DNA from: Hexactinellida sp. DTS-2022
Taxonomy: Eukaryota; Porifera; Hexactinellida
Length of the DNA stretch: 64,000 nt
Reading direction: 5' to 3'
Assembly (NCBI GenBank): GCA_028753945.1
Contig: JAPNXP010000001.1
Coordinates: 5,446,501-5,510,500 of the forward strand
Shown: in pieces, positions 1-12,192 of the stretch
Layout: every line of letters begins with the position of its first letter
Numbering within the stretch: position 1 is the stretch's first letter
Position numbers and translations under genes: made by a program
The notes under the pieces: generated by a model
Seen by the model: only the letters and a program-made list of their open reading frames with translations
Told to the model about the DNA's origin: nothing
Database searches by the model: none

Positions 1-216
1 AACATTTAAAATGGGTTAGTTGGTGTTGGGTGATGACCCAACACTCACATAAAAAATGCTGAGTCATCAGCTATTATATTCTACTCAAACTTGGATTATC
101 TCTAAAATTTAGTGAACTAAATGGAAACTTCCACCACTCTAAGGGTCGATGCCTTCTGAAACACCTTTTTGAAATAATTTAACACCTTCATAGTGATGAT
201 GACATGGCTGAAAAAA

Positions 217-333
217 AATCCAAAATTGCAGCTGTGCCGACAGCATGTTCCATTGGAGGCACTATCAATAAGCCATCACCAAAATATAGTGCCACCAAAG
301 GAACATGCGTCGGCACAGCTGCAATTTTGGATT
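217..333 (+). repeat. Family hairpin 1
   Basis: Arms of about 50 bp around a ~20-bp loop. Flanks are A on the left and C on the right. Both arms carry the same one-base-shorter variant GCAGCTGTG. The 5' arm has the extra A (GACAGCATG) and the 3' arm lacks it. The CCATTGG/CCTTTGG position is mismatched. Confidence 0.9.
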
Positions 334-1642
334 TTTTTTTTTTTCTCCGTAGACGGTGCCCTGGCCTGAGCTTTATAGTTGATGGGCTGAAAGTTGGCAT
401 GTAGGTGCGATGGGACCGTCTAATTTGCACCTGGGGTTACGATTTTTGATTAACAAATTTTGGACACATCTTTAACACCTTTCAAAATTTGTCTGGTCCA
501 TAACTCAAAATATGTTTTACTAAACCCCCAAATTATATTTCATATTTAGATTCATCTTAAAATTTTGCGTCTGTTGGGAGAAGAAAACTTTTAAAAATGA
601 GTTTAATTTTTGCCATAAATGGGGGTTGAAATTTATTTGTGTACTCACACTTCAATTTCTGTAAAAGTGTTAAATCTAATTCCATTGTTTTAACTTGTAA
701 TAATTATATTGATTTAACTTGTTAAATCTTTCACTATTGTTTCAACTTGCGATAATTAAATTGATTCAACTTATAAATTCCAGCTGGCTTCTATTTAATT
801 GTAGCATTACTATACAATGAATTAAATTAAATTAATTTATATAAGGAATTTGTTGACTTTTCTCAACTCACCGTGGATAACATTGCTAAAATAAATAACT
901 AATAATTTTATTTATTATCAATAAGTAATGAATGAATGGCATTTAACTAAAGATGGTTTATTATAGAACCGTTAAGATTTTACATTCCACAACAACGACA
1001 GATTAAGTGATTATATTTACTTCTGCGTTAATATTATTGCACTGTTAATATACTGACGTAATTAATTATAATTAATTCAGTCAGTATATGACTTATATAG
1101 ATGCTTCCAATTTGTTTATTAGGGGTCATCGAGTGTGCGGAATTGAAATTTGATGGACAAATTAATTTATTTATTATTTATGACAAAATAATTAAACTTA
1201 ATAAATATAAGTTGACATTGAAATTGGTGTTAAATTATAAATAATATTAATAATTATATATACTAATTAATTAAATATCATAAATCTCAGAGATCATAGA
1301 AGATAGAAACAAACTTTCAATTTATCAATTGGTCCTTATGGCACGTGCCACCTATACAAGTGGGTCTTGACACCTTGAGGTGATGATGACATCGTTAAAA
1401 AAATGTGTTTTTACAATTTTGTTAATTCGATATTAAAAATGGGTTAGTTCATGTTGGGTGATGACCCAACACTCACATAAAAAATGCTGAGTCATCAGTT
1501 GTTATATTCAACTCAAACTTGAATATCGCTAAAAGGAAGTGAACTAAAACGAAACTTCCACCACTCTAAGGGTCGATGCCTTCTGTAACACCTTTTTGAA
1601 ATGATTTAACACCTTTATAGTGATGATGACTTGGCGAAAAAA

Positions 1643-1761
1643 AATCCAAAATTGCATCCTGTGCCGACAGCATGTTCCATTGGAGGCACTATCAATAAAC
1701 CACCAACAAAATATAGTGCCACCCAAGGAACATGCGTCGGCACAGGATGCAATTTTGGATT
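1643..1761 (+). repeat. Family hairpin 2
   Basis: Flanks A and 60-mer plus C2. Both arms carry the uncommon variant GCATCCTGTG, so base pairing is preserved. The inverted counterpart at 61,066 has the same variant. Confidence 0.9.
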
Positions 1762-1770
1762 TTTTATTTT

Positions 1771-1823
1771 ACTGTGCCGACTATACTATAGTATAGTGGC
1801 CCAGTTCTAATCTCACTGCCTTT
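1771..1823 (+). repeat. 60-mer, single copy
   Basis: ACTGTGCCGAC, then the perfect dyad CTATACTATAGTATAG, then GTGGCCCAGT and a T-rich tail. It lies between the hairpin and the C2 module. Confidence 0.9.
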
Positions 1824-3137
1824 ATTTATATTATTATTATTTCTCCGTAGCAGGTGCCCTGGCCACACCTGTATACATAGAGGGCTGAAACTTGGCATGT
1901 AGATTCGGAGTCGACGTCTAATTTGCACCTGGGGTTACGATTTTGTATTAACAAATTTTTTACACATCTTTAACACCTTTCAAAGTTTGTCTGGTCCATA
2001 ACTCAAAAGATGTTTTACTAAACCCCAAAATTTTATTTCACATTTGGATTCGCCATAAAATTCTGCGTCTGATGGGAGAAGAAATTTTTCAATAAAGGGG
2101 TCAATTTCTGCCATAAATGGGGGTTGAAATTTCTTTGTTTACTGACACTTCAATTTCAGTAAAGTGTTAAATCTAATTCTATTGTTTCAACTTGTAATAA
2201 TTATATTGATTTAACTTGTTAAATCCTACTCTAGTGATTCAACTTGCGATAATTATATTGATTTAACTTATAAATTCCAGCTGGCTTCTATTTAATTTTA
2301 GTATTACTATACAATTGATTAAATTAAATAATATAATATAAGGAATTTGTTGACTCAACTCAACCAACCATGGATAACATTGCTAAAATAAATAACTAAT
2401 AATATAATTTATTATCAATACATAATGAATGAATGGCATTAAACTAAAGAGGGTTTATGATAGAACCGTTAAGATTTTACATTCCACAACAACGACAGAT
2501 TAAGTGATTATATTTATTTCGGCGAGAATATTCTTGCACAATTAATGACTGACTTAATTAATTATAATTAATTCATTTTGTATTTAACTTATAGACGGTT
2601 CCAAATAGATTATTGGGGTTATCGAGTGCGTGGAATTCAAATATTATAGTGAAATTCAATTTAAATTAATAATAATTGCAAATAATTGAACTTAATTTAC
2701 TTTGCTGTATATAATAATGGTGTTAAATAATAAATAAATAAATTAAATATTTATACTAACTAGATAAATTTCATTAATCTCAGAGATGATACAAGATAGA
2801 AACAAACTTTCAATTTATCAATTGGTCCTTATGCCAGGTACCACCTATACAAGTGGGTCTTGACACCTTGAGGTGATTATGACATCGTCAAAAAAATGTA
2901 TTTTTACAATTTTTTTAATTCGATATTAAAAATGGGTTAGTTGATGTTGGGTGATGACCCAACACACACATAAAAAATGCTGAGTCATCAGCTATTATAT
3001 TCTACTCAAACTTGAATATCTCTAAAATTATATGAACTAAATGGAAACTTCCACCACTCTAAGGGTCGATGCCTTCTGTAACACCTTTTTGAAATAATTT
3101 AACACCTTCATAGTGATGATGACATGGCGAAAAAAAA

Positions 3138-3256
3138 AATCCAAAATTGCAGCCTGCGCCGACAGAATGTTCTTTTGGAGGCACTATAAATAAACAACCA
3201 ACAAAATGTAGTGCCACCAAAGGAACATGCGTCGGCACAGGCTGCAATTTTGGATT
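3138..3256 (+). repeat. Family hairpin 3
   Basis: Flanks A and C2. The 5' arm has GCGCCGACAGAATG and the 3' arm GTGCCGACGCATG. It matches the reverse complement of the hairpin at 62,637, including the private AATGTAGTG loop change. Confidence 0.9.
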
Positions 3257-3998
3257 TTATTTTTATTATAATTATTTTTATTTCTCCGTAGCAGGTGCCC
3301 TGGCCACACCTGTATACATTGAGGGCTGAAAATTGGCATGTAGTTGCGGAGGGACCGTCTAATTTGCACCTGGGGTTACGAATTTTTATTTAGAAATTTT
3401 TGACACATCTTTAACACCTTTCAAAATTTGTCTGGTCCATAACTCAAAATATGTTTTAATAACCCCAAAATTTTATTTCATATTTAGATTCATCTTAAAA
3501 TTCTGCGTCTGATGGGAGAAGAAAATTTGTTAAAATTGGTTTAATTTCTGCCATTAATGGGGGTTGAAATTTCTTTGTTTACTCACACTTCAATTTCAAT
3601 AAAACTGTGAAATCTAATTCCATTGTTTCAACTTGTAATAATTATATTGATTTAATTTGTTAAATCCTACTCTAGTGATTCAACTTGCGATAATTATATT
3701 GATTTAGCTTATAAATTCCAGCTGGCTTCTATTTAATTCTAGTATTACTATACAATGGATTAAATAAAATAATATAATACAAGGAATTTGTTGACTCAAC
3801 TCAACCAACCATGGATAACATTGCTAAAATAAATAACTATTAATATAACTTATTATCAATATATAATGAATGAATGGCAGTAAACTAAAGATGGTTTAAG
3901 GTAGAAACAAACTTCAAATTTATCTACCATTCCTTGTGACTCGGACCAATTAACAAATGGTTTTGACACCTTGAGGCGTTGATGACTGGGCGAAAAAA

Positions 3999-4116
3999 AA
4001 TCCAAAATTGCAGACTGTGCCGACAGCATGTTCCTTTGGAGGCACTATCATAAACAAACAACAAAATATAGTGCCACCAAAGGAACATGCGTCGGCACAG
4101 TCTGCAATTTTGGATT
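3999..4116 (+). repeat. Family hairpin 4
   Basis: Flanks B and C. Both arms carry GCAGACTGTG in place of the common GCAGCCTGTG, a paired change. Confidence 0.9.
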
Positions 4117-4632
4117 TTTTTTTTTATTTTTATTTTTTCTCCGTAGACGGTACCCTGGCCAGAGCTCTATAGTTGATGGACTGAAACTTGGCATGTAGGT
4201 GCGGTGGGACCGTCTAATTTGCACCTGGGGTTACGAATTTTTATTAAGAAATTTTTGACACATCTTTAACACCTTTAAAAATTTGTCTAGTCCATAACTC
4301 AAAAATTGTTTTACTAAACCCCCAAATTTTATTTCATATTTGGATTCGCCATAAGATTCTGCGTCTGATGGGAGAATAAATTTTCCAATAAAGGGGTCAA
4401 TTTCTGCCATAAATGGGGGTTGAAATTTCTTTGTTTACTGACACTTCAATTTCAGTAAAGTGTTAAATCTAATTCTATTGTTTCAACTTGTAATAATTAT
4501 ATTGATTTAACTTGTTAAATCCTACTCTAGTGATTCAACTTGCGATAATTATATTGATTTAACTTATAAATTCCAGCTGGCTTCTATTTAATTTTAGTAA
4601 TACTATACAATTGATTAAATTAAATAATATAA

Positions 4633-4810
4633 GAAATTACTTATATAGAGCTGAGCTTTGTAGAGTTCAGTTTTTCACTATGTGTATTCATGCAGTGAGA
4701 AAGGTCAGTTTTTTTCCAGAGTTTGAAATTGACCTTTAGAAAGTAAGCCTGGGCTTTTAGTATGGGAAAAATCTGAACTCTACAAAGCTCAGCTCTATAT
4801 AAGGATTCCC
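4633..4810. mobile_element. 178-bp MITE with 9-bp target duplication
   Basis: Inserted in a unit body. Terminal arms share CTTATATAGAGCTGAGCTTT and continue to GTAGAGTTCAG; the right end reads GGGAATC from outside. The flanking duplication is ATAATATAA (4,624-4,632 and 4,811-4,819). Removing the element and one duplicate restores exactly the empty site seen at 2,320-2,350. An 8-9-bp duplication with a GG start would fit the Merlin superfamily; the class is inference because no transposase is present. Confidence 0.85.
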
Positions 4811-5617
4811 ATAATATAATATAAGGAATTTGTTGACTCAACTCAACCAACCATGGATAACATTGCTAAAATAAATAACTAATAATATAATTTATTATCA
4901 ATACATAATGAATGAATGGCATTAAACTAAAGATGGTTTATGATAGAACCGTTAAGATTTTACATTCCACAACAACGACAGATTAAGTGATTATATTTAT
5001 TTCGGCGAGAATATTCTTGCACAATTAATGACTGACTTAATTAATTATAATTAATTCATTTGTATTTAACTTATAGACGGTTCCAAATAGATTATTGGGG
5101 TTATCGAGTGCGTGGAATTCAAATATTATAGTGAAATTCAATTTAAATTAATAATAATTCAAATAATTGAACTTAATTTATTTTGCTGTATATAATAATG
5201 GTGTTAAATAATAAATAAATTAATTAAATATTTATACTAATTAGATAAATTTCATTAATCTCAGAGATGATACAAGATAGAAACAAACTTTCAATTTATC
5301 AATTGGTCCTTATGCCAGGTACCACCTATACAAGTGGGTCTTGACACCTTGAGGTGATTATGACATCGTCAAAAAAATGTATTTTTACAATTTTGTTAAT
5401 TCGATATTTAAAATGGGTTAGTTGATGTTGGGTGATGACCCAACACACACATAAAAAATGCTGAGTCATCAGCTATTATATTCTACTCAAACTTGAATAT
5501 CTCTAAAATTATATGAACTAAATGGAAACTTCCACCACTCTAAGGGTCGATGCCTTCTGTAACACCTTTTTGAAATAATTTAACACCTTCATAGTGATGA
5601 TGACATGGCGAAAAAAA

Positions 5618-5735
5618 CATCCAAAATTGCAGCCTGCGCCGACAGCATGTTCTTTTGGAGGCACTATAAATAAACAACCAACAAAATATAGTGCCACCAA
5701 AGGAACATGCGTCGGCACAGCTGCAATTTTGGATT
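5618..5735 (+). repeat. Family hairpin 5
   Basis: Flanks A and C. The arms are discordant: GCAGCCTGCG on the 5' arm and GCAGCTGTG on the 3' arm. Confidence 0.9.
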
Positions 5736-6462
5736 TTTTTTTTTTTCTCCGTAGACGGTGCCCTGGCCAGAGCTTTATAGTTGATGGGCTGAAACTTGGC
5801 ATGTAGTTGCGGAGGGACCGTCTAATTTGCACCTGGGGTCACGATTTTTGATTAAGAAATTTTTGACACATCTTTAACACCTTTCAAAATTTGTCTGGTC
5901 CATAACTCAAAATATGTTTTACTAAACCCGAAAATTTTATTTCACATTTGGATTCACCATAAAATTCTGCGTCTGATGGGAGAAAAAAATTTGTTAAAAT
6001 TGGTTTAATTTCTGCCATAAATGGGGGTTGAAATTCCTTTGTTTACTCAACACTTCAATTTCAATAAAACTGTGAAATCTAATTCCATTGTTTCAACTTG
6101 TAATAATTATATTGATTTAACTTGTTAAATCTTTCACTATTGTTTCAACTTGCGATAATTAAATTGATTCAACTTATAAATTCCAGCTGGCTTCTATTTA
6201 ATTCTAGTATTACTATACAATGGATTAAATATAATATAATAATATAAGGAAATTGTTGACTAAACTCAAATCACCGTGGATAACATTGCTAAAATATATA
6301 ACTAATAATATAATTTATTATCAATACATAATGAATGAATGGCATTAAACTCTAGATGGTTTATGATAGAAACAAACTTCAAATTCAACAATCGTTCCTT
6401 GTGACTCCGACCACTTAACAAATGGTTCTTCACACCTTGGGCGTTGATGACTTGGCGAAAAA

Positions 6463-6581
6463 AATCCAAAATTGCAGCCTGCGCCCGACAGCATGTTCCT
6501 TTGGAGGCACTATCAATAAACCACCAGCAAAATATAGTGCCACCGAAGGAACATGCGTCGGCACAGCTGCAATTTTGGATT
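6463..6581 (+). repeat. Family hairpin 6
   Basis: Flanks B and one 60-mer plus C. The arms are discordant: GCAGCCTGCGCCCGAC and GCAGCTGTGCCGAC. Confidence 0.9.
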
Positions 6582-6584
6582 ATT

Positions 6585-6638
6585 ACTGTGCCGACTATAC
6601 TATAGTATAGTGGCCCAGTATTGGAATCACTGCCTTTA
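6585..6638 (+). repeat. 60-mer, single copy
   Basis: Subtype with GGAATCACTGCC, between hairpin 6 and its C module. Confidence 0.9.
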
Positions 6639-7953
6639 TTTTTATTATTTTTATTTTTTCTCCGTAGACGGTGCCCTGGCCAGAGCTTTATAGTTGATGG
6701 GCTGAAACTTGGCATGTAGGTGCGATGGGACCGTCTAATTTGCACCTGGGGTAACGATTTTTGATTAAAAGATTTTGGACACATCTTTAACACCTTTCAA
6801 AATTTGTCTGGTCCATAACTCAAAATATGTTTTACTAAACCCGCAAATTTTATTTCATATTTGGATTCACCATAAAATTCTGCGTCTGATGGGAGAGGAA
6901 TATTTTCAAAAATATGTTTAATTTCTGCCATAAATTGGGTTTGAAATTTCTTTGTTTTACTCACACTTCAATTTCAGTAAAACTGTTTAATCTAATTCTA
7001 TTGTTTCAACTTGTAATAATTATATTGATTTAACTTGTTAAATCTTACTCTATTGTTTCAACTTGAGATAAATATATTGATTTAACTTATATATTCCAGC
7101 TGGCTTCTATTTAATTCTAGCATTACTATACAATGGATTAAATTAAATTAATTTATATAAGGAATTTGTTGACTTACTCAACTCACCGTGGATAACATTG
7201 CTAAAATAAATAACTAATAATTTAATTTATTATCAATAAGTAATGAATGAATGGCATTAAACTAAAGATGGTTTATGATTGAACCGTTAAGATTTCACAT
7301 TCCACAACAACGACAGATTAAGTGATTATATTTATTTCGCGAGAATATTCTTGCACAATTAATGTACTGACGTAATTTATTATAATTAATTCCTTTTGTA
7401 TTTAACTTATAGACGGTTCCAATTGGATTATTGGGGTTATCGAGTGCGCTGAATTCAAATATGATAGTGAAATTCGATTTAAATTAATAATAAGTGCAAA
7501 TAATTGAACTTTATTTATTTTGCTGTACATAATAATGGTGTTAAATTATTAATTTATTAATTAAATATTTATACTAATTAGCTAAATTTCATTAATCTCA
7601 GAGATGATACAAGATAGAAACAAACTTTTAATTTATCAATTGGTCCTTATGCCACGTACCACCTATACAAGTGAGTCTTGACACCTTGAGGTGATGATGA
7701 CATCGTCAAAAAAATGTATTTTTACAATTTTGTGAATTAAATAATTCGCATGGGTTGGTTGGAGTTGGGTGAATACCCAATACGCACTTTAAAAATGCTG
7801 AGTCATCACAGATTATATTCTACTGAAAACTGAATATCTCTCAAATGAAGTGAGCTAAATGGAAACTTGCACCACTCTAAGGGTCGTTGCCTACTGAAGC
7901 ACCTTTCTGAAATAATTTAACACCTTCATAGTGATGATGACTAGGCGAAAAAA

Positions 7954-8072
7954 AATCCAAAATTGCAGCTTGTGCCGACAGCATGTTCCTTTGGAGGCAC
8001 TATCAATAAATCACCACCAAAATATAGTGCCACCAAAGGAATATGCGTCGGCACAGGCTGCAATTTTGGATT
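7954..8072 (+). repeat. Family hairpin 7
   Basis: Flanks A and a C variant. The 5' arm has GCAGCTTGTG and the 3' arm GCAGCCTGTG. Confidence 0.9.
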
Positions 8073-8887
8073 TTTTTTCCTCCGTAGACGGTGCCCTGGC
8101 AACACCTTTATACATAGAGAGCTGAAACTTGGCATGGAGGTGCGATGGGACCGTCTAATTTGCACCTGGGGTTACGATTTTTGATTAACAAATTTTTGAC
8201 ACATCTTTAACACCTTTCAAAATTTGTCTGGTCCATAACTCAAAAAATATTTACTAAACCCCAAATTTTATTCCACATTTGGTTTCACCATAAATTCTGC
8301 GTCTGATGGGAGAAGAAAACTTTTAATAAAGAGTTTTATTTCTGCCATTAATGGGGGTTGAAATTTCTTTGTTTACTCACACTTCAGTTTCAGTAAAACT
8401 GTGAAATCTAATTCCATTGTTTCAACTTGTAATAATTATATTGATTCAACTTTTGAGATCGAGTAGGCTTCTATTTTCTAATTGAAACCTAAGATTTTAC
8501 ATTCCACAACAACGACAGATTAAGTGATTATATTTATTTCTGCGAGAATATTCTTGCACTGTTAATAGACTGACGTAATTTATTATAATTAATTCAGTCA
8601 GTATATGACTTATATAGATACTTCCAATTTGTGTATTAGGGGTTATCGAGTGTGCGGAATTGAAATTTGATTACCAAATTAATTAATTATTTATTTATGA
8701 CAAAATAATTTAACTTAATAATTGTAAGTTGACTTTGAAATTGGTGTTATATTATAAATAATATTAATATTTATTTATACTAATTAATTCAATATCATAA
8801 ATCTCAGAATTCAAAAAAGATAGAAACAAACTTCCAATTTATCAATTGATCCCAATGTCACGTAACACCTCTACAAATGGGTATTGA

Positions 8888-9077
8888 TGTTGCAGTGTAT
8901 ATGCACTTTTGGTGTACATGCATGTGCACCAGTGTACATGCATGTACACCAGCTTCTTGGTGTACATGCATGTACACTGGTGTATATGCACTTTGAGAAG
9001 TCACTTTTAATTAAGTGCATATACACCAGTGTAATTGCACTTTTGCTTATTTTTAATGTCAATGGGTGCTTATGAAT
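8888..9077. repeat. Left terminal inverted repeat of the Ginger-like element
   Basis: 190 bp matching the reverse complement of 12,561-12,750 with scattered changes. It contains three copies of the palindromic core GTACATGCATGTAC or its close variant with GTGCAC, and two further GTGCATATACACC-type motifs. These are likely transposase-binding sites (inference). Confidence 0.9.
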
Positions 9078-9548
9078 TTCTTTATTTGAGATTACAGTCA
9101 ACTCTCCTTATTGTTGTCCTTTCTCCGTCTACTATGAGAAATTATGAACAAGCCCTATGGTTCTAATTAACAACTTACATAGGGTTTGTATGAGTTAGTT
9201 TTTTATTATTTCTCTCTATTATGAACATAATTTTTGGTCGCTTGTGTGTCATAATAAATAACCTGCCTGTTAAGTACAAGTAAAGAATTTCCACTTAGCT
9301 TCTAACAATTGTGATCAATGGCTTACAATTATTAACATACCTAAGCCAGCAAAACAATCATCAGCAGGAGTGATAAACAAAATAACTAATACATAAATAT
9401 GTGAATTATTTATGAGGTTTTCTGATGCAACTCATTTTGTTGTTTTGATACAAGTAGTAGCATGAAATTAGGTATTATAACTATTATTATTACTCTGAAA
9501 AAACAATATAAGAAAATAATTAGCCATAGCTATCTATGAATTAGCAAA

Positions 9549-10559
9549 CTAGGTTTTAGTGGTTGAATAGTTACAACAAGCCTTGCCCTTATGACATCTA
9601 CTATTACAATTTCTGCCTCCCTTCCTGCATGGGCATCGATTGGTCTTGCAGAATTTGCAGCGGCATGAAGATCCCGATTCAATGCCAAGTGACGCTTTGC
9701 GCATTGCCTCAGTTTGAGAAATTACCCTTGAAGGAATATCTTTAACAGATAGAAGCTGCGAAGTGCAAATATCAAATTGATTTCGGGTATAGCAGCTTGC
9801 GAGAATACCTTCAGTAGTCCCAATTGTATACATATCATCTTCTCTGCCTGTTATACACCCAGTTATATTCCTCGGCCCAATCGAACTCATTGTGTCCGGA
9901 CGTGTAATGGGAATTAATACAGATTCTCCAACCTCTACACTAGATTTAGATCTTTTGTTGCTGCTACTGCTTAGCATTCTGTTGTGGAGGCATTCTTGGT
10001 TGCGTTTGATGTCTAATCTAAGGCTATTTCGATTTTTATTCTGTTCTCTAACATCACAACTAGGACACCAAACCATTGATCCAAATCCTTCTTCGTTTTC
10101 TGCGTCTGCTCGTCCACAAATAATGTGTAAATATTTGGAACAGCCAGGACAAGAATGTGCTTTACTCGTCTCCTTACCACACACTAAACAATCGCTATCA
10201 AACGTTGATGTTGAACCAGTAGTGCGAATGATATTCTCGAAAGAGTTCGGAGAAGAAGTGGTTAAACGTTCATCCCGTAAATCAGGTTGATATGCACAAA
10301 CGGCCCAATTATCTGACTGTACACCAGTATTTAAAGAGAAATAATCATCAAAATAATCCCTAGCAGCATTATCTAGATCTTTTTCTAATATAATTGTGCC
10401 TGGCGGTGGTGGTAGTGATATTTGACTTTCGTAATCGTCTACCAGCGATACTGGTAGAAATTGGGAAAGTGAAGAGGAACCTTGGGGTGCAGTTGATTGG
10501 GAAATCGAGATTTCTGAGTCATTCGGCTGAACATTTGTCATCACTGATGTATTGTTTAC
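9549..10559 (-). CDS. Ginger-like transposase, exon 2: zinc finger and cysteine-rich tail
   Basis: The acceptor TTTTTTAG ends at 10,560. Joining to exon 1 is in phase 0 and gives 336 further residues with no stop, total 835. The intron is 136 bp (10,560-10,695). Around residues 623-667 is a PHD/RING-like finger (CLVCG, CPGCSKYLHIICG, WCPSC; a C4-H-C3 pattern). At about 798-828 is a dense cysteine tail (CRCKFC...CPCRKGGRNCNSRCHKG..CC), recalling the CXC-like tails of KRBA2-like integrase proteins. Between them lies a conserved-looking segment ending GILASCYTRNQFDIC. The finger may bind histones or DNA, but that is inference from the pattern only. Confidence 0.85.
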   Translation of the reverse strand, partial: VNNTSVMTNVQPNDSEISISQSTAPQGSSSLSQFLPVSLVDDYESQISLPPPPGTIILEKDLDNAARDYFDDYFSLNTGVQSDNWAVCAYQPDLRDERLTTSSPNSFENIIRTTGSTSTFDSDCLVCGKETSKAHSCPGCSKYLHIICGRADAENEEGFGSMVWCPSCDVREQNKNRNSLRLDIKRNQECLHNRMLSSSSNKRSKSSVEVGESVLIPITRPDTMSSIGPRNITGCITGREDDMYTIGTTEGILASCYTRNQFDICTSQLLSVKDIPSRVISQTEAMRKASLGIESGSSCRCKFCKTNRCPCRKGGRNCNSRCHKGKACCNYSTTKT

Positions 10560-10695
10560 CTAAAAAACATTTTCAATCACTTACGGCTTTCTGCATGTTG
10601 AAAATGAAAGGAAATTTCGCGGTAGTTAGTATTTTAACTTAGAAATCAATAATTAATTATAGCATTACCACTTGTGGAATTTATAAAATATTTAC

Positions 10696-12192
10696 CTCTG
10701 ATATGAAGTTAAAAAGTTCTTCCTCAGTGTGCAGATTACCCACAAATTCACTTGGTATAGAGAAGTGCTGTAATCCAAAAGAGGGTTCCCTTCCAAAAAC
10801 AGCCTGATAGGGCGTCATCTTTATTGTAGTATGATAACTTGTGTTGTAGTTTAATTTAACCCATCTGAGATATTTTACCCAGCACTGATCATTGTTATCC
10901 AACATCATAGTGAATAAGGCATCTTTGACTTCGCGGTTTACTCTCTCAACAGCTCCTTGGCTTTCGGGATGACGAGGTTTACCATGTATTATTTGAGTTG
11001 TAGGCCACTTGTCTGCTAATGTAGAGAAGAGTAATTGATTACTGAATTCGCCTCCGTTATCAGAATGCAGTATGTGAGGTGGCCCCTGCTCACAGAAAAT
11101 ATCTAACAAGGCCTCACATACTTCAGTTGCACTTTTTCGCATTAATGGAGTTAAACTTAGTTTCTTGGTAAAGTGATCAATGTAGACCAACAGATACTTA
11201 AAAGGTGTAACATGATCCGGTGACATATTTTCAGCTAAATTCATATCACTTAGGTCAATAAGATCCACTTGGCCTCTTGAGAGATAGCTTTGAGACTTTA
11301 TCGGTTTGGTGACAATTGTCTTGAGCGATTTTCTTCCTTTCTTCAGATGGCATGTCTTGCAGGTACTTACATACATTCCACATATTTCTTCAGTTATACC
11401 ATGATATAATTGAGTAACATTTTTGTATAATTTTGTTCTACCAAAGTGTTTACCTTCACCTTCATGTATTTTATTTAAGGTTGCAAATATCTCCTCTATT
11501 GCAATTACTCGCTTTGCTTGCACGTTTCCTTTCTCTTTCTTGTAGAGGATGTGAGTACCTTGATAAGAAACCAATTTGTAGTTCTTCTGTATCCTCGCCC
11601 ACTTTTCAATCTCATTTGTCTTTTCAGGTTTTGCGCCGAGCAAATAATTAATCTTTAGAGAAATTTCATATTTTGTATAAATTTGACTTGTCGAATCCTT
11701 AGAGCTGATCAGAAAATTTAATTTATCACAAAAATCGTCATATTGGGTGGGGCCAGGGTTAGATTCGATATCTCCTGATAGTTTCAGAATTAATATAAAT
11801 AAATTAGCCGTATACGACGATATTAGTTGTGACATGTAGGTAGTTTGCTTACTCTTATATATTACTCGAATTCTCTTGTTGTTTGGAAAATATTGTTGGA
11901 GAGGTAACATGTATAAAGGAAAACGAGGGTATGGTATTATTAATAATAAAACTTCAGCATTACTTTGTAGAGAATAACTTGGTGTTTGCACACAAGATGT
12001 GCCCATGCTGCGAAGTTGAAATGAAATTGCTCGATAGTTCTGAGAAAAGCTTGTTGGGTAGCTTTGAGAAAAGCTTGTAGGGTAGCTTTGAGAAAAGCTT
12101 GTAGGGTAGCTTTGAGAAAAGCTTGTAGGGTAGTTTTGAAAAAAACTGATGGGTTCAAGGCAAAATGCCAAAAATACAATAATAATAAACAT
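10696..12192 (-). CDS. Ginger-like transposase, exon 1: 2A-like motif and integrase domain
   Basis: Codes residues 1-499 of a predicted 835-residue protein if the outermost ATG is used. Residues 22-54 are a 24-bp tandem repeat giving SFSQSYPT octads. A 2A-like motif, DIESNPGP, lies at 141-148 after a hydrophobic run (LFILILKLSG). This motif class makes ribosomes skip the last Gly-Pro bond. An alternative start is the ATG at 11,835 (residue 120), only 28 residues before the skip site. The integrase part has an HH-CC zinc site (His243, His249, Cys278, Cys281), then Asp310 in GQVDLIDL, Asp378 in HSDNGGEF and Glu416 in SQGAVERVNR, a DDE triad with 37 residues between the last two, then the NTSYHTTIKMTPYQAVFG segment typical of integrases. 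The donor GTAAAT follows at 10,695. Related host-genome proteins are often labelled KRBA2-like. Catalytic residues are all present. Confidence 0.88.
11749..11772 (-). other. 2A-like ribosome-skipping motif
   Basis: Codes DIESNPGP with the preceding LKLSG. This fits the known 2A consensus D(V/I)ExNPGP after a short hydrophobic or helical stretch. Skipping is expected between the final Gly147 and Pro148, separating an N-terminal leader from the integrase. Confidence 0.85.
12037..12156. repeat. 24-bp tandem repeat in the transposase 5' end
   Basis: Four to five copies of GCTTTGAGAAAAGCTTGTAG plus GGTA. The middle three (12,061-12,132) are identical. The period is a multiple of three, so the reading frame is kept as copy number changes. 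Confidence 0.9.

Noticed and set aside
10681..12192. LTR retrotransposon or endogenous retrovirus because of the integrase domain.
   Set aside because: No reverse transcriptase, RNase H, protease or gag frames and no direct LTRs; instead, inverted terminal repeats with TTGA duplication.
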